The position numbers were made by a program, and so were the translations under genes. From Flavobacterium araucananum (lineage in GTDB: Bacteria; Bacteroidota; Bacteroidia; Flavobacteriales; Flavobacteriaceae), in assembly GCF_002222055.1 (NCBI RefSeq), contig NZ_MUGS01000002.1, forward strand, positions 329,745 to 393,744: a stretch of DNA of 64,000 nucleotides. The letters run 5' to 3'. A model generated the notes under the pieces. That model was not told the origin of the DNA and searched no databases. It worked only from the letters and a program-made list of their open reading frames with translations. This document shows positions 8,452-17,704 of this stretch, piece after piece (the stretch's first letter is position 1; the number at the start of each line of letters is the position of its first letter).

Positions 8452-8907
8452 TTAGAATAATTTTGCAACTTCCTGATTTACAAATTCTAAAAAGCGTTCG
8501 TCAGCTTCTGTAAAAGGGTCTATTACGTGACTGTCAATGTCAATTTGACCAATGTTTTGTCCGTTTACAAATAAAGGAACCACGATTTCAGATTTTACTG
8601 TAAAGCTACAGGCAATATAATTGTCCTGAGCGGCAACATCCGGCACTACAAAATTTGCATTGCTTTCTGCGACTTGCCCGCAAATTCCTTTTCCAAAAGG
8701 AATTACAGTATGATCTGTTTCAGCCCCAACATAAGGACCTAAGTGCAATGTTTTGTTTTCATGATTGGCAAAATAAAAACCAACCCAGTTATAATATTCT
8801 ACATTTGCGTTTAAGAGTTGGCAAATGGCTAATAATTTTTCGTCTCTAAGCGTTTTAGTATCAGCTACAATAGCGCTTATTTTTGGTTGTAATTCCTGAA
8901 ATGTCAT
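8452..8907 (-). CDS. GAF-domain free methionine-(R)-sulfoxide reductase
   Basis: A 151-residue single-GAF protein of the fRMsr (YebR/MsrC) family, which reduces free methionine-R-sulfoxide with thioredoxin. The family cysteines are seen as C76 in GKGICG and C100 in YIACS, followed by SEIVVPL, the usual substrate-pocket segment. The C terminus IDSHVIDPFTEADERFLE is also typical. The stop is 165 bases downstream of rpsO's start region on the same strand, with A/T-rich DNA between, so it probably has its own promoter. The family includes members named only as GAF proteins; the two aligned cysteines favour the reductase call. Confidence 0.85.
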   Translation of the reverse strand: MTFQELQPKISAIVADTKTLRDEKLLAICQLLNANVEYYNWVGFYFANHENKTLHLGPYVGAETDHTVIPFGKGICGQVAESNANFVVPDVAAQDNYIACSFTVKSEIVVPLFVNGQNIGQIDIDSHVIDPFTEADERFLEFVNQEVAKLF

Positions 8908-8978
8908 GATGTAAAAATTTTATACAAAAGTATTTAAAGCTAATCTCAAAAAATACATAAATTTGAAAAAAATTTCCA

Positions 8979-9515
8979 TTGAAAAAATACCTCATACAAT
9001 TTAAGCCTTTCCTTATATTTATAACCACTTTTTTTGCAGCATATATTTTGCTTACAATCGTTTATAAATTCTATTTAGACACTTTTGAAACAAAGGATGT
9101 TGACGGGATAACTTATATTGTAGGTAAAAATGTGGCGCAATTAATGAATGTATTTAATTGTGATATCAAAATTTATAAAAGTAGTACCGATTCCTGGCTA
9201 GAGGTGTGGTACAATAAAAAATATGTTCTTAGAATCATTGAAGGCTGTAACGCTGTAAGTGTTATCATTTTGTTTATTTCTTTTATACTTGCTTTTTCCG
9301 GAAAACTTAAAACTACGTTGCTTTATATCGTGTTTGGTATTTTGTTTATTTATGTTCTCAATGTTATTCGGATTGCTTTGTTGGCAGTTTCATTATTTTA
9401 TGTTCCTGAAAAAGAACATATTTTGCATGGTGTTCTTTTTCCATTAGTTATTTACGGTGCAGTCTTTATTTTATGGATTGTCTGGGTAAATAAATTTTCG
9501 AAGTATGCTAAATAA
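8979..9515 (+). CDS. xrtF: Exosortase family protein XrtF
   Basis: An integral membrane transpeptidase-like protein of 178 residues with about five helices. The exosortase/archaeosortase catalytic triad is visible as C90 in EGCNAVSV, R131 in NVIRIALL and H150 in LHGVLFP. XrtF is the small exosortase of Flavobacteriia, thought to process a C-terminal sorting signal. Translation starts at TTG (8979-8981), since no ATG lies upstream in frame close by and the N terminus MKKYLIQFKPFLIF fits the family. The partner gene at 9505 overlaps its end by 11 bases, indicating translational coupling. Confidence 0.9.
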   Translation: MKKYLIQFKPFLIFITTFFAAYILLTIVYKFYLDTFETKDVDGITYIVGKNVAQLMNVFNCDIKIYKSSTDSWLEVWYNKKYVLRIIEGCNAVSVIILFISFILAFSGKLKTTLLYIVFGILFIYVLNVIRIALLAVSLFYVPEKEHILHGVLFPLVIYGAVFILWIVWVNKFSKYAK

Positions 9516-9951
9516 ATTACTGCAACATAAAGTTAAAATTCTCATAGCAATTCTTGTCATCTTTAGTTTTGGATTGATAAGAGCTTTTGAGAGTAAAATA
9601 TTTTATGATCCCTTTCTGGTTTATTTTGAATCCGATTTTAAAAACGCACCTTTTCCTCCAGTAGATTTTTTTAGCCTTTTCTGGAGCCTTTTATTTCGAT
9701 ATGCTTTAAATACTGCTTTGTCATTGCTCCTTATCTATACTTTATTTCAGGATCTTGAAATAATCAGGTTTAGTGCGTTTTTATATGGTTTCTTTTTAAT
9801 AGTGCTTTTAGGGATGTTCCTAATAATTATAGCATATTTTCCTGAGGGTAATTGGCTTCTTTTTTATGTTCGAAGATTTATTATTCAGCCCATATTTGTA
9901 TTGTTGTTTATTCCTGCATTTTATTATCAGCAACAAAATCTTAAAAAATAA
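9505..9951 (+). CDS. Exosortase F system-associated membrane protein
   Basis: A 148-residue protein with four hydrophobic segments (about residues 10-25, 48-75, 85-110 and 118-140). Its ATG lies inside the last codons of xrtF, so the two are translated as a pair. Flavobacterial XrtF genes are typically followed by a small membrane protein of this size and pattern (the exosortase F-associated family), which is the main support for the name. A conserved motif FFSLFWSLLFRYALNT faces the second helix. The biochemical role is unknown; it probably assists or regulates the exosortase. Confidence 0.82.
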   Translation: MLNKLLQHKVKILIAILVIFSFGLIRAFESKIFYDPFLVYFESDFKNAPFPPVDFFSLFWSLLFRYALNTALSLLLIYTLFQDLEIIRFSAFLYGFFLIVLLGMFLIIIAYFPEGNWLLFYVRRFIIQPIFVLLFIPAFYYQQQNLKK

Positions 9952-9996
9952 CATTTTATTAAATACTTTTTCAAGTCTTTTAGGTAGTTTTGCAGT

Positions 9997-10395
9997 ATGA
10001 ATCTAAAAAAGTGCACAGGATTATTTTTAGCGTTCCTATTGTTGGTTTCCAACATTGGGTTTGCTTTTGATGTGCATTATTGTGGTGGCAAAATCGCTTC
10101 TGTTTCATTAAATACTTCAGTTACGGCATCTCCTGAAAAGAAATGTTGTGGAGCATCAGAAAAAAAATCTTCTTGTTGTAAAGACAAAGTAGTTCATTTT
10201 GAAAAAAAATCTGATGATGCAACGCTTAAGTTTTTCTTTTTTCAATTTGCTTTTCCAGCCGTAATTCAGGAATTTAAACCAATTGCTTTTTTATCAATTC
10301 CAAATTTCAAAAGCAATCAAATCACTTCGTATTATTCTGATGCGAATGCCCCCCCGTTATTTAAATTATACAGTCAATATATTTTTTATTCCTGA
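9997..10395 (+). CDS. HYC_CC_PP family secreted protein
   Basis: A 132-residue protein with a signal peptide (LFLAFLLLVSNIGFAF) and the family's three named motifs: HYC in VHYCGG (about residue 28), CC pairs in KKCCG and SSCCK (around 50-61), and PP in ANAPPLF (about 118). The cysteine pattern suggests metal binding in the periplasm. In Bacteroidetes this family is usually next to a TonB receptor and heavy-metal-associated proteins, as here (10505 and 12562), suggesting a copper or related metal handling module. The exact biochemical role is not established. Confidence 0.85.
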   Translation: MNLKKCTGLFLAFLLLVSNIGFAFDVHYCGGKIASVSLNTSVTASPEKKCCGASEKKSSCCKDKVVHFEKKSDDATLKFFFFQFAFPAVIQEFKPIAFLSIPNFKSNQITSYYSDANAPPLFKLYSQYIFYS

Positions 10396-10504
10396 TTTTA
10401 ATGTTTAGAATCAAGCTATCTGTTGGCTTGCGCTATGCTGTTGGTTTCATATTTAGTGAAATTTCTTAAGACAGCTTTTCTAATTAACATTAAAATCTTT
10501 TTTT

Positions 10505-12511
10505 ATGCAAAAAAATATTATGCTTTTGGGTATGATGTTGCTTTCTATTGCTGTTTTTTCGCAAGAAGATCTGGAAGAAGTAAAAATCACCAAAAAGCAA
10601 AAAGGAATTAAAAAATCCTATACGCTTACCACCAATACGAGTCTTATTACAAGTAAAGAATTACTAAAAGCCGCTTGTTGTAACCTGGCCGAAAGTTTTG
10701 AAACAAATCCTTCAATTGATGTCAATTTTTCGGATGCCTTAACAGGAACGAAGCAAATAAAAATGCTTGGATTAACAAGTCCTTATCTCATGATTACCGA
10801 AGAAAACATACCGTCGGTTCGTGGGGCTTCTCAGGCTTATGGGTTGTCATTTACTCCGGGAACCTGGATCGAAAGCGTCCAGATTACCAAAGGAGCCGGA
10901 AGTGTTATTAACGGTTACGAAAGTATTTCAGGTCAAATAAACACAGAGTTGTTGAAACCTTTAAGCGATATTCCGTTCTTTCTAAATGTTTATGGCTCTA
11001 CAGATGCTCGTTTTGAGGTTAATACCCATTTTAATAGAAAGCTATCGGACAAATGGGCAACAAGTTTGTTTGTTCATGGAAATGCACGCGTCGCAAAAAA
11101 CGATATGAATGATGATGGATTTCTGGATAATCCGTTAGGAAAACAAATAAATGTACTAAATCGTTATCAATATTATAATCCGGAAAGTGGCTTGGTTAGT
11201 TTTATCAATTTCAGGTATATGAATGATAAAAAACAAACCGGAGAAGTAGATTTTGATAAGGACAGAGATCGCGGTACAACAAATCACTGGGGTTCAGAGA
11301 TTAATACAGAACGTTTTGATGTCTCTACAAAAATAGGATATGTTTTTAAGGATATGCCATATCAAAGTATTGGTTTTCAAAATGCTTTTAACAGTCATAA
11401 TCAAAATTCTTATTTTGGTCTGAATCTGTATGATATAAAGCAAAATAGTTTTTATTCGAACCTGATTTTCAATTCGATTATTAATAATACGATGCATAAG
11501 TTCACGACTGGTTTGAATTTCTCATACGATCAGTATCAGGAATTTGTAAACGTGACTGATTACAGCAGAATTGATAATTCAGTAGGAGCATTCTTTGAGT
11601 ATACCTATGATAATACCGACAATTTCAGCGTAATTTTAGGCGGAAGAGTTGATAATCATAATCGTTTGGGCTTTTTTGTGACCCCTCGTTTACATGTAAG
11701 ATACAATCCGTGGAAAGATGCAGTAATTCGTTTTTCTGCCGGAAGAGGGAAACGTTCTGCAAATATTTTTGCCGAGAATCAACAACTTTTTGCTAGTTCA
11801 AGAACGTTTTCGATTTTGGATACCGGTGGCAAGATCTACGGTCTGAATCCTGAAATAGCATGGAATTATGGGGTGAGTTTTTCTCAGAAATTCAAACTTT
11901 TTAATAAAAATGCCGATATTGGTTTTGATTTCTATCGCACCGATTTTCAAAATCAGGCCATTGTAGATTTGATGCAAAGTCCGCAGCAGGTTTCTTTTTA
12001 TAATTTAAAAGGAAGTTCTTTTGCAAATAGCTTACAAGTTGAGTTTAATTATGAGCTTATTCATAATTTGAATTTGAGAACCGCTTATAAATATTATGAT
12101 ATTCAAACCGATTATTTAAGTGGTACTTTTCAGCGTCCCTTGCAGGCAAAACATCGTTTTTTAGGTAATCTGGAATATGAAACAAACTTGAACGATGGTA
12201 AACAATGGAAGTTTGATTACACCTTCAATTGGTCCGGAAAACAACAATTGCCTTATACAGCATCTAATCCTGTTCAGGACCAATTTCCTGATTTTTCGCC
12301 ATCGTATGCTGTTATGAATTTTCAGGTAACACGAGTGGTTTCACCTGTTTTAGAAGTCTATGTTGGAGGAGAAAATATTGGAAACTATAAACAAGAAAAA
12401 GCAATTTTAGGGGCTCAGGATCCGTTTGGTCCTAACTTTGATGCTTCGATAGCCTATGCTCCAATTTTTGGACAAATGTATTACGCAGGATTGCGTTTTA
12501 AAATAAAATAA
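10505..12511 (+). CDS. TonB-dependent receptor of the CC-motif (heavy-metal) type
   Basis: Outer-membrane active transporter of 668 residues. A signal peptide (IMLLGMMLLSIAVFSQ) is followed directly by the TonB box region and plug, without the usual carboxypeptidase-regulatory domain. The plug carries LLKAACCNLAESFETNPSIDV, where the Cys-Cys pair is characteristic of a Bacteroidetes receptor group found beside copper or mercury genes. Plug motifs GAGSVINGYESISGQIN and the barrel to the terminal aromatic/basic strand (YAGLRFKIK) look complete. It is flanked by HYC_CC_PP (110 bases upstream) and a heavy-metal-associated domain protein (50 bases downstream), all on the plus strand. Metal substrate is inferred from neighbours and the CC motif. 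Confidence 0.88.
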   Translation: MQKNIMLLGMMLLSIAVFSQEDLEEVKITKKQKGIKKSYTLTTNTSLITSKELLKAACCNLAESFETNPSIDVNFSDALTGTKQIKMLGLTSPYLMITEENIPSVRGASQAYGLSFTPGTWIESVQITKGAGSVINGYESISGQINTELLKPLSDIPFFLNVYGSTDARFEVNTHFNRKLSDKWATSLFVHGNARVAKNDMNDDGFLDNPLGKQINVLNRYQYYNPESGLVSFINFRYMNDKKQTGEVDFDKDRDRGTTNHWGSEINTERFDVSTKIGYVFKDMPYQSIGFQNAFNSHNQNSYFGLNLYDIKQNSFYSNLIFNSIINNTMHKFTTGLNFSYDQYQEFVNVTDYSRIDNSVGAFFEYTYDNTDNFSVILGGRVDNHNRLGFFVTPRLHVRYNPWKDAVIRFSAGRGKRSANIFAENQQLFASSRTFSILDTGGKIYGLNPEIAWNYGVSFSQKFKLFNKNADIGFDFYRTDFQNQAIVDLMQSPQQVSFYNLKGSSFANSLQVEFNYELIHNLNLRTAYKYYDIQTDYLSGTFQRPLQAKHRFLGNLEYETNLNDGKQWKFDYTFNWSGKQQLPYTASNPVQDQFPDFSPSYAVMNFQVTRVVSPVLEVYVGGENIGNYKQEKAILGAQDPFGPNFDASIAYAPIFGQMYYAGLRFKIK

Positions 12512-12561
12512 CGATTGGGTAAATTAAAATAATAATTTTACAAACATTAATAACAGACAAA

Positions 12562-12951
12562 ATGAAATCATCGATTCACGAATACAAAAAAAACAATATA
12601 AAAGGCATGAGTAAAAACATACTTTTAATTGCATTAGTGACTTTTTTAGGATTTTCGGCACAAGCTCAAACTAAAAAGAATAAGAATTTAAAATACACTA
12701 CAGAAGTAAATGGTAATTGTGAGCAATGCAAAAAGCGCATAGAAAAAGCAGCTTTTGGTGTTCCGGGTGTAAAATCGGCTATATGGGATATTAGTTCACA
12801 TCAATTGGCAGTTATTTTAAATGAAGAAAAATCATCTCCCGCAGATTTAAATAATGCTATTGCTAAAGTAGGGCATGATACAAAAGAGGTTAAGGCAACA
12901 GAAACTGATTATGACAATTTGCATACTTGTTGTAAGTATGTAAGAGAATAA
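12562..12951 (+). CDS. Secreted heavy-metal-associated (HMA) domain protein
   Basis: 129 residues. The HMA ferredoxin-like fold carries a metal-binding CxxC motif in GNCEQCKKRIEKAAFGVPGV, as in copper chaperones such as CopZ/Atx1. A signal peptide (LLIALVTFLGFSAQAQ) directs it to the periplasm, unlike cytoplasmic CopZ. An internal ATG at 12607-12609 (MSKNILLIALV) would give a more standard signal peptide and may be the true start. A second cysteine pair near the C terminus (HTCCKY) could add a metal ligand. It is the last gene of the HYC_CC_PP/receptor module and ends just before a strong terminator. Confidence 0.88.
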   Translation: MKSSIHEYKKNNIKGMSKNILLIALVTFLGFSAQAQTKKNKNLKYTTEVNGNCEQCKKRIEKAAFGVPGVKSAIWDISSHQLAVILNEEKSSPADLNNAIAKVGHDTKEVKATETDYDNLHTCCKYVRE

Positions 12952-12961
12952 TGATCTTGAG

Positions 12962-12988
12962 AGCCCAAGTTTAAACTTGGGCTTTTTA
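12962..12988 (+). terminator. Intrinsic terminator of the metal module
   Basis: AGCCCAAGTTT (12962-12972) pairs with AAACTTGGGCT (12973-12983), followed by T5. It closes the plus-strand metal operon 10 bases after the HMA stop. Confidence 0.85.
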
Positions 12989-13081
12989 ATAGTTAATTTA
13001 TCTTTAAAATATGTCATTTTATTGGTGTTGACGCAAATTATTGTTAATTTCACGAACTTATAAATATAACCAAACGCATTT

Positions 13082-13762
13082 ATGAATAATTTTGATTGGA
13101 CTCAATTAATCAACCCCGAATTTTATATCACATTAAGTATCGGCGGTTTTCAAATTGGTTTATTTATTGTTTTGTTTATAGTTTTTGCTGAAACAGGACT
13201 TTTTGCTGGTTTTTTTCTTCCCGGAGATAGTTTGCTTTTCTTGGCGGGTATTTACAGTCGCGATTTAATGCTTAACGTTATCGATATTCCATCTGATTTT
13301 ATAAATGTCTTTTTGCTTTCGACTCTGGTTGCAATCATGGGGGTTTTGGGTAATATGACAGGATATTGGTTTGGAGCTAAAAGTGGCTACTATTTGTTTA
13401 AAAAAGAGGATTCTTTCTGGTTCAAGAAAAAGTATCTTTTGCAATCTAAAGACTTTTTCGAAAAGTATGGTGGAAAAGCAATTATCTACGCACGTTTTCT
13501 TCCTATTTTCAGAACATTTGCACCAATCATTGCAGGAATAGTTTCTATGGATAAAAAGAAATTCATGTTTTATAATATTTTGAGTTCTTTTTTATGGTCT
13601 TTCATCCTGATTTTTTCCGGACATTATTTATACGGAGTATTTTTGAAACATGGAATAGACTTAAAACAACATATTGAGTATATCATTATTATAATTGTGA
13701 TCATATCGACATTCCCGGTTTTACTGAAGTTATTGAAAAAGAGACCAAGCGAAAAGATATAA
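13082..13762 (+). CDS. DedA/SNARE-associated family membrane protein
   Basis: A 226-residue polytopic inner-membrane protein with five or six hydrophobic helices. DedA hallmarks are seen: FAETGLFAGFFLPGDSLLF (re-entrant loop with E and PGD), GNMTGYWFGAKSG, FFEKYGGKAIIYARFLPIFRTFAP with the conserved basic residues, and IAGIVSMDKKKFM. DedA proteins are linked to membrane potential maintenance and to lipid-carrier (undecaprenyl phosphate or phosphatidylethanolamine) flipping. It is a single-gene unit bounded by terminators on both sides. Confidence 0.92.
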   Translation: MNNFDWTQLINPEFYITLSIGGFQIGLFIVLFIVFAETGLFAGFFLPGDSLLFLAGIYSRDLMLNVIDIPSDFINVFLLSTLVAIMGVLGNMTGYWFGAKSGYYLFKKEDSFWFKKKYLLQSKDFFEKYGGKAIIYARFLPIFRTFAPIIAGIVSMDKKKFMFYNILSSFLWSFILIFSGHYLYGVFLKHGIDLKQHIEYIIIIIVIISTFPVLLKLLKKRPSEKI

Positions 13763-13785
13763 TTAGAATAAAAAACATAAAATAC

Positions 13786-13821
13786 AAAAAAGTCCGAAGT
13801 TTTAAGCTTCGGACTTTTTTT
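13786..13821 (+). terminator. Intrinsic terminator after DedA
   Basis: AGTCCGAAG (13791-13799) pairs with CTTCGGACT (13807-13815); A6 before and T7 after lengthen the stem and supply the U tract. The spacer up to 13998 holds nothing else recognisable. Confidence 0.85.
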
Positions 13822-13998
13822 ATGCTTGAATTTGTATGATTTGTGCAGTCCTTAATAAAAGGTTATTTGGAGTTTTCTATGATGCTGCCAGGTATAACTA
13901 AAGCTTGTGGAAAGACCTTGATTCAGCATAAGGGATAAACTGCTGTATAAATAATCTCGTTATTTTAGTTTAGAATTTTACATTGCAATTTACCAAGA

Positions 13999-15234
13999 TT
14001 ACCACTCGTTTACTTTGTTTGCATCCATTTTTAAGAATATAAACAATAAAATTGTGAATCCCCAGAGTCCCGAACCTCCGTAAGAAAAGAAGGGAAGAGG
14101 AACTCCAATAGTTGGAAAAATCCCGATAACCATTGCAATATTAACAAAAAAGTGAGTGAATAAAATCCCGGCAACACAATAACCATAAACTCTGCTGAAT
14201 TTTGTTTTTTGTCTTTCGGCCAGATAAATTACCCTTAAAAATAAGGCAACAAAAAGCGCAATAACAACCATAGAACCGGCAAAACCCCATTCTTCACCAA
14301 CAGTCGTAAAAATATAATCCGTATGTTGCTCAGGAACAAAACCTCCTTTGGTTTGGGTTCCTTCTAAAAATCCTTTGCCAATCCAGCCTCCGGATCCTAC
14401 TGCGATTTCAGATTGATTTGTATTGTATCCAATACCTTTCATGTCGACAGTTTTACCCAGTAATATATTAAAACGGTCACGGTGGTGTTGTTTGAAAATA
14501 TGGTCAAAAACATAATCTACAGAAAAGACAAATGCTGAAATAATAGCTAATAGAATACCGCTTAAAAGAATGTTTCGATCAACAGCCCTACCTTTAAAAT
14601 GTATAATAATTAATACGCCCAAAGCAATTAAAACGACCGCATAAGGTTCTAGAACAAGTGTTAAAACGAACAATAAAATAGTAATAAAACCAGTCCATAC
14701 ATACCAGGAAGGTAATCCTTCTCTATACAAAACAACTATAAAGATGCTGTAAATTAACGCACTTCCGGGGTCTGGTTGTGGTAGAATTAATAATACAGGC
14801 AAAAATACAATAGCCAAAGCCTGGACTTGCCTGTTTACATCTTTTAGATTAATTTGTGTGTCACTTAAGTATTTTGCCAAGGCTAATGAAGTGGCCGCTT
14901 TTGCAAACTCAGATGGTTGTATGGTAAAACTTCCTATGGCATACCAACATCTTTGTCCGGCAATGGTTTTTCCAAAAAGAAATAAACCTGCTAACGATAA
15001 TAGCGAAACGCCAAAAATAATACTGGCATATTTTTCGTAGAATTTTCCATCAACAAAAAGTACGATAAAGATCAACGGAATTGTACACCCAATAAAAATC
15101 AGCTGTTTTTGATATGTTCCTTCTGTCGATAATAATGATGACGAATAAATATTTAACCACCCTAGTATTACCAACGTGCTGTAGATAAAAACACTTATCC
15201 AGTCAATGTTATTTTTTACACTTTGATTTCTCAT
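13999..15234 (-). CDS. rodA: Rod shape-determining protein RodA (SEDS glycosyltransferase)
   Basis: A 411-residue polytopic SEDS protein that polymerises lipid II glycan strands for cell elongation together with its class B PBP. Motifs are GQRCWYAIGSFTIQPSEFAK, the PDPGSAL segment (D155), and the likely catalytic D306 in EQHTDYIF within the long periplasmic loop, then FFSYGGSGLW in the last helices. It is the final gene of the mre cluster, 14 bases after mrdA, which encodes its transpeptidase partner. Length matches Bacteroidetes RodA. Confidence 0.95.
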   Translation of the reverse strand: MRNQSVKNNIDWISVFIYSTLVILGWLNIYSSSLLSTEGTYQKQLIFIGCTIPLIFIVLFVDGKFYEKYASIIFGVSLLSLAGLFLFGKTIAGQRCWYAIGSFTIQPSEFAKAATSLALAKYLSDTQINLKDVNRQVQALAIVFLPVLLILPQPDPGSALIYSIFIVVLYREGLPSWYVWTGFITILLFVLTLVLEPYAVVLIALGVLIIIHFKGRAVDRNILLSGILLAIISAFVFSVDYVFDHIFKQHHRDRFNILLGKTVDMKGIGYNTNQSEIAVGSGGWIGKGFLEGTQTKGGFVPEQHTDYIFTTVGEEWGFAGSMVVIALFVALFLRVIYLAERQKTKFSRVYGYCVAGILFTHFFVNIAMVIGIFPTIGVPLPFFSYGGSGLWGFTILLFIFLKMDANKVNEW

Positions 15235-15248
15235 TTGAAATAATCTTG

Positions 15249-17201
15249 TTAGTTTTCTTTGGTGGTATCTATGGGTGTTTTTTTAATTTCTACTTGTTGT
15301 GGTTTTGCTATTTTAGCTTTCATAACAGAGTCTTTAGGAGTAGACTCAATTGCGCTGGCCTCAGTCATGCCGCCTAACTTAGCATATTCGCTTGCAAGAC
15401 TTTTATTTAATACGCGAATTTCTAAATCAGTTCTTGAAATTTTCTTTTTCAAATATTTTTCAATCATCAAACTGGCAATTGGTCCTGCAACGGTAGCACC
15501 AAATCCTCCGTTTTCGATCATAATGGCAATAGCAATTTTAGGATTGTCTTTTGGTGCAAACGCAACAAATATAGAGTGATCCTTAAGCTGTGTTCTTTTT
15601 CCGTTAATTTTGGCAAAATTCTCAGCGGTACCGGTTTTTCCACAAATATCAATACCGTTAACTCTCAATGCGTGAGCGGTACCAAGGTTATAAACATCAA
15701 ATAAACCGCTAATTACAGGCGGGAAATATTTTTTATCAATTGTGGTTTCGTGTTTAGTAGTAAACTTAGGATCTATTTTTTTGCCTTCTATCTTTTTAAT
15801 GATATGAGGCGTGTAATAATATCCCTGATTGGCTACCGTTGCCATCATGTTGGCAAGTTGAATTGGCGTCATCAGTACTTCACCTTGTCCAATCGCATTA
15901 GATACAATTGTTGTGCTTCTCCAGCCACCGTTAGGATATATCTTTTTATAGGTCTTAGAGTCTGGGATATTTCCTTTTTTACCTGTTGGTAAATCATACC
16001 CCATAAATTGTCCTAGTCCAAAACTTTTTACGTGGTCACTCCAAACATCTACTGCCTTAGCTGGATTCGAATATTTGTTTATCGTTAACATGTACGATTG
16101 CGCAAAATAAGTATTACAGGAATTATAAATTCCGTTATGCAATTGGTGGGGGCCAAAACCGTGACATTTCATAAAACGACCTCTGCCGTAACTAAATCCA
16201 TGATGACACATAAATGTAGTTTGCTCATTAATCACGCCTTCTTGCAGCGCAACTAATCCGGTTAAGATCTTAAAAGGAGAACCCGGAGGATATTCTGCCA
16301 GAAGTCCTCTGTCGTATAAAGGTTTTGCAATCGAATCATGATATAGTAACGTGTAGTTTTTAGACCTTTGTCTTCCAACCAGAATGCCCGGATCATAAGA
16401 TGGCGCAGTAACTAATGCCAGAATCTCACCGGATTTAGGTTCGATGGCAACAATTCCACCTCTCTTATTGATCATTAATTCCTCTCCGTATTTCTGAAGA
16501 TCAGCATCAATGGTCAAATTAATATCTTCTCCTGCAACGGCAATAGTATCATATTTACCGTCTTTATAAGACCCAATTTCTCTGTTGTATTTGTCTTTCT
16601 GGATGTATTTTATACCTTTTATTCCGCGTAAAACCTCTTCGTAGCTTTCTTCAACTCCTTGGCGTCCTATTAAATCTCCGCTATTGTAATAAGGGTTTTT
16701 TGCAATTAATCGTTCGTTTACCTGAGTGATAAATCCAAATATATTTGCGCCATAATCTACTTCGTAATCACGAAGAGAACGTTTTTGAAAATAAAAACCT
16801 TCAAATTTTCTGATTTTTTCCTGAAATGCAGCAAACTCATTTTTATTCAATTGAGATAAAAATACCGAAGGAAGTCTCGGGCTGTATACTTTTGCTTTTG
16901 CAATTCTTCTGTTGTACTCTTCTCTGGTAATGTTCAAAAGTGTACAAAATTCACCAATATTAAGGTTTTCTTTGATTTCTCTTGGGATAACCATGATATC
17001 ATAAGAAGCCTGATTAGACACTAATAATTTGCCATTTCGATCATAGATATAACCTCTTTCCGGATAGTCATACTGTTTCTTTATTGCGTTGTTTTCTGAT
17101 TTTAATTTAAAAGAATCATCTACAATTTGCAAATAAAATACCCTCATCACCAGCAAAGATGCTGCAATGATAATTAAAGAGGGCAGCAGAACTTTTCTCA
17201 T
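15249..17201 (-). CDS. mrdA: Penicillin-binding protein 2 (MrdA)
   Basis: Class B transpeptidase of the elongation complex, 650 residues. An N-terminal membrane anchor (about 5-25) precedes the pedestal domain with RGYIYDRNGKLL (49-60). The transpeptidase motifs are SxxK at S308-K311 (GSPFK), SxN at S361-N363 (NSCNTY) and KTG at 522-524 (CGKTGTAEN). The C-terminal 70 residues are a Lys/Pro/Thr-rich tail (ending around KTPIDTTKEN), which looks disordered. The ATG overlaps the mreD stop by four bases, so the genes are translationally coupled. Confidence 0.96.
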   Translation of the reverse strand: MRKVLLPSLIIIAASLLVMRVFYLQIVDDSFKLKSENNAIKKQYDYPERGYIYDRNGKLLVSNQASYDIMVIPREIKENLNIGEFCTLLNITREEYNRRIAKAKVYSPRLPSVFLSQLNKNEFAAFQEKIRKFEGFYFQKRSLRDYEVDYGANIFGFITQVNERLIAKNPYYNSGDLIGRQGVEESYEEVLRGIKGIKYIQKDKYNREIGSYKDGKYDTIAVAGEDINLTIDADLQKYGEELMINKRGGIVAIEPKSGEILALVTAPSYDPGILVGRQRSKNYTLLYHDSIAKPLYDRGLLAEYPPGSPFKILTGLVALQEGVINEQTTFMCHHGFSYGRGRFMKCHGFGPHQLHNGIYNSCNTYFAQSYMLTINKYSNPAKAVDVWSDHVKSFGLGQFMGYDLPTGKKGNIPDSKTYKKIYPNGGWRSTTIVSNAIGQGEVLMTPIQLANMMATVANQGYYYTPHIIKKIEGKKIDPKFTTKHETTIDKKYFPPVISGLFDVYNLGTAHALRVNGIDICGKTGTAENFAKINGKRTQLKDHSIFVAFAPKDNPKIAIAIMIENGGFGATVAGPIASLMIEKYLKKKISRTDLEIRVLNKSLASEYAKLGGMTEASAIESTPKDSVMKAKIAKPQQVEIKKTPIDTTKEN

Positions 17202-17704
17202 CGTTTATTGGGCTTAATAAGGTAAATTATTATAATTGAGGTGATTATTGTAAAGATAGAGCTAAATAAAGTTCGGAGTAAAATATCTCCAATAAATTTA
17301 AACTGAAAGGCTTCGAGCACAAATAGTACAATGTGATGCAGTACTACGGATACTAAAATAAAAGAAAATCGTTCCGGAGTTAAGGATTCATTTAACTTAA
17401 TGGTTTGATATTCATAACTCAGTCCAAAAGAGAATTTAAAGATGTAAGGTCTGTAATAAGCCAGAATTACACAAGCTGTGGCGTGAATTCCTCCTGAATT
17501 ACAAAACATATCCATTGTTAATCCAAGTAAAAAGCTAGAAAAAATAAGACTTGATCTATTACTGTTTACCGGATACAAAATAATGTATAAGATGTATGGG
17601 AAGGGACTTATGTACCCTAAAAAATTCATATTATTGAAAATAACAACCTGAATTGTTAGTAACATAATAAAACGAAAAATATTGACTAACAAAGCGCTAT
17701 TCAT
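17198..17704 (-). CDS. mreD: Rod shape-determining protein MreD
   Basis: A 168-residue inner-membrane protein with about five hydrophobic helices (for example FPYILYIILYP and FSSFLLGLTMDMF). MreD links cytoskeletal MreB to periplasmic wall synthesis together with MreC. Sequence conservation in this family is weak; the call rests on the DMFCNSGGIHATACV segment, size, topology and position between mreC and mrdA. It overlaps mreC by eight bases and mrdA by four. Confidence 0.92.
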   Translation of the reverse strand: MNSALLVNIFRFIMLLTIQVVIFNNMNFLGYISPFPYILYIILYPVNSNRSSLIFSSFLLGLTMDMFCNSGGIHATACVILAYYRPYIFKFSFGLSYEYQTIKLNESLTPERFSFILVSVVLHHIVLFVLEAFQFKFIGDILLRTLFSSIFTIITSIIIIYLIKPNKR

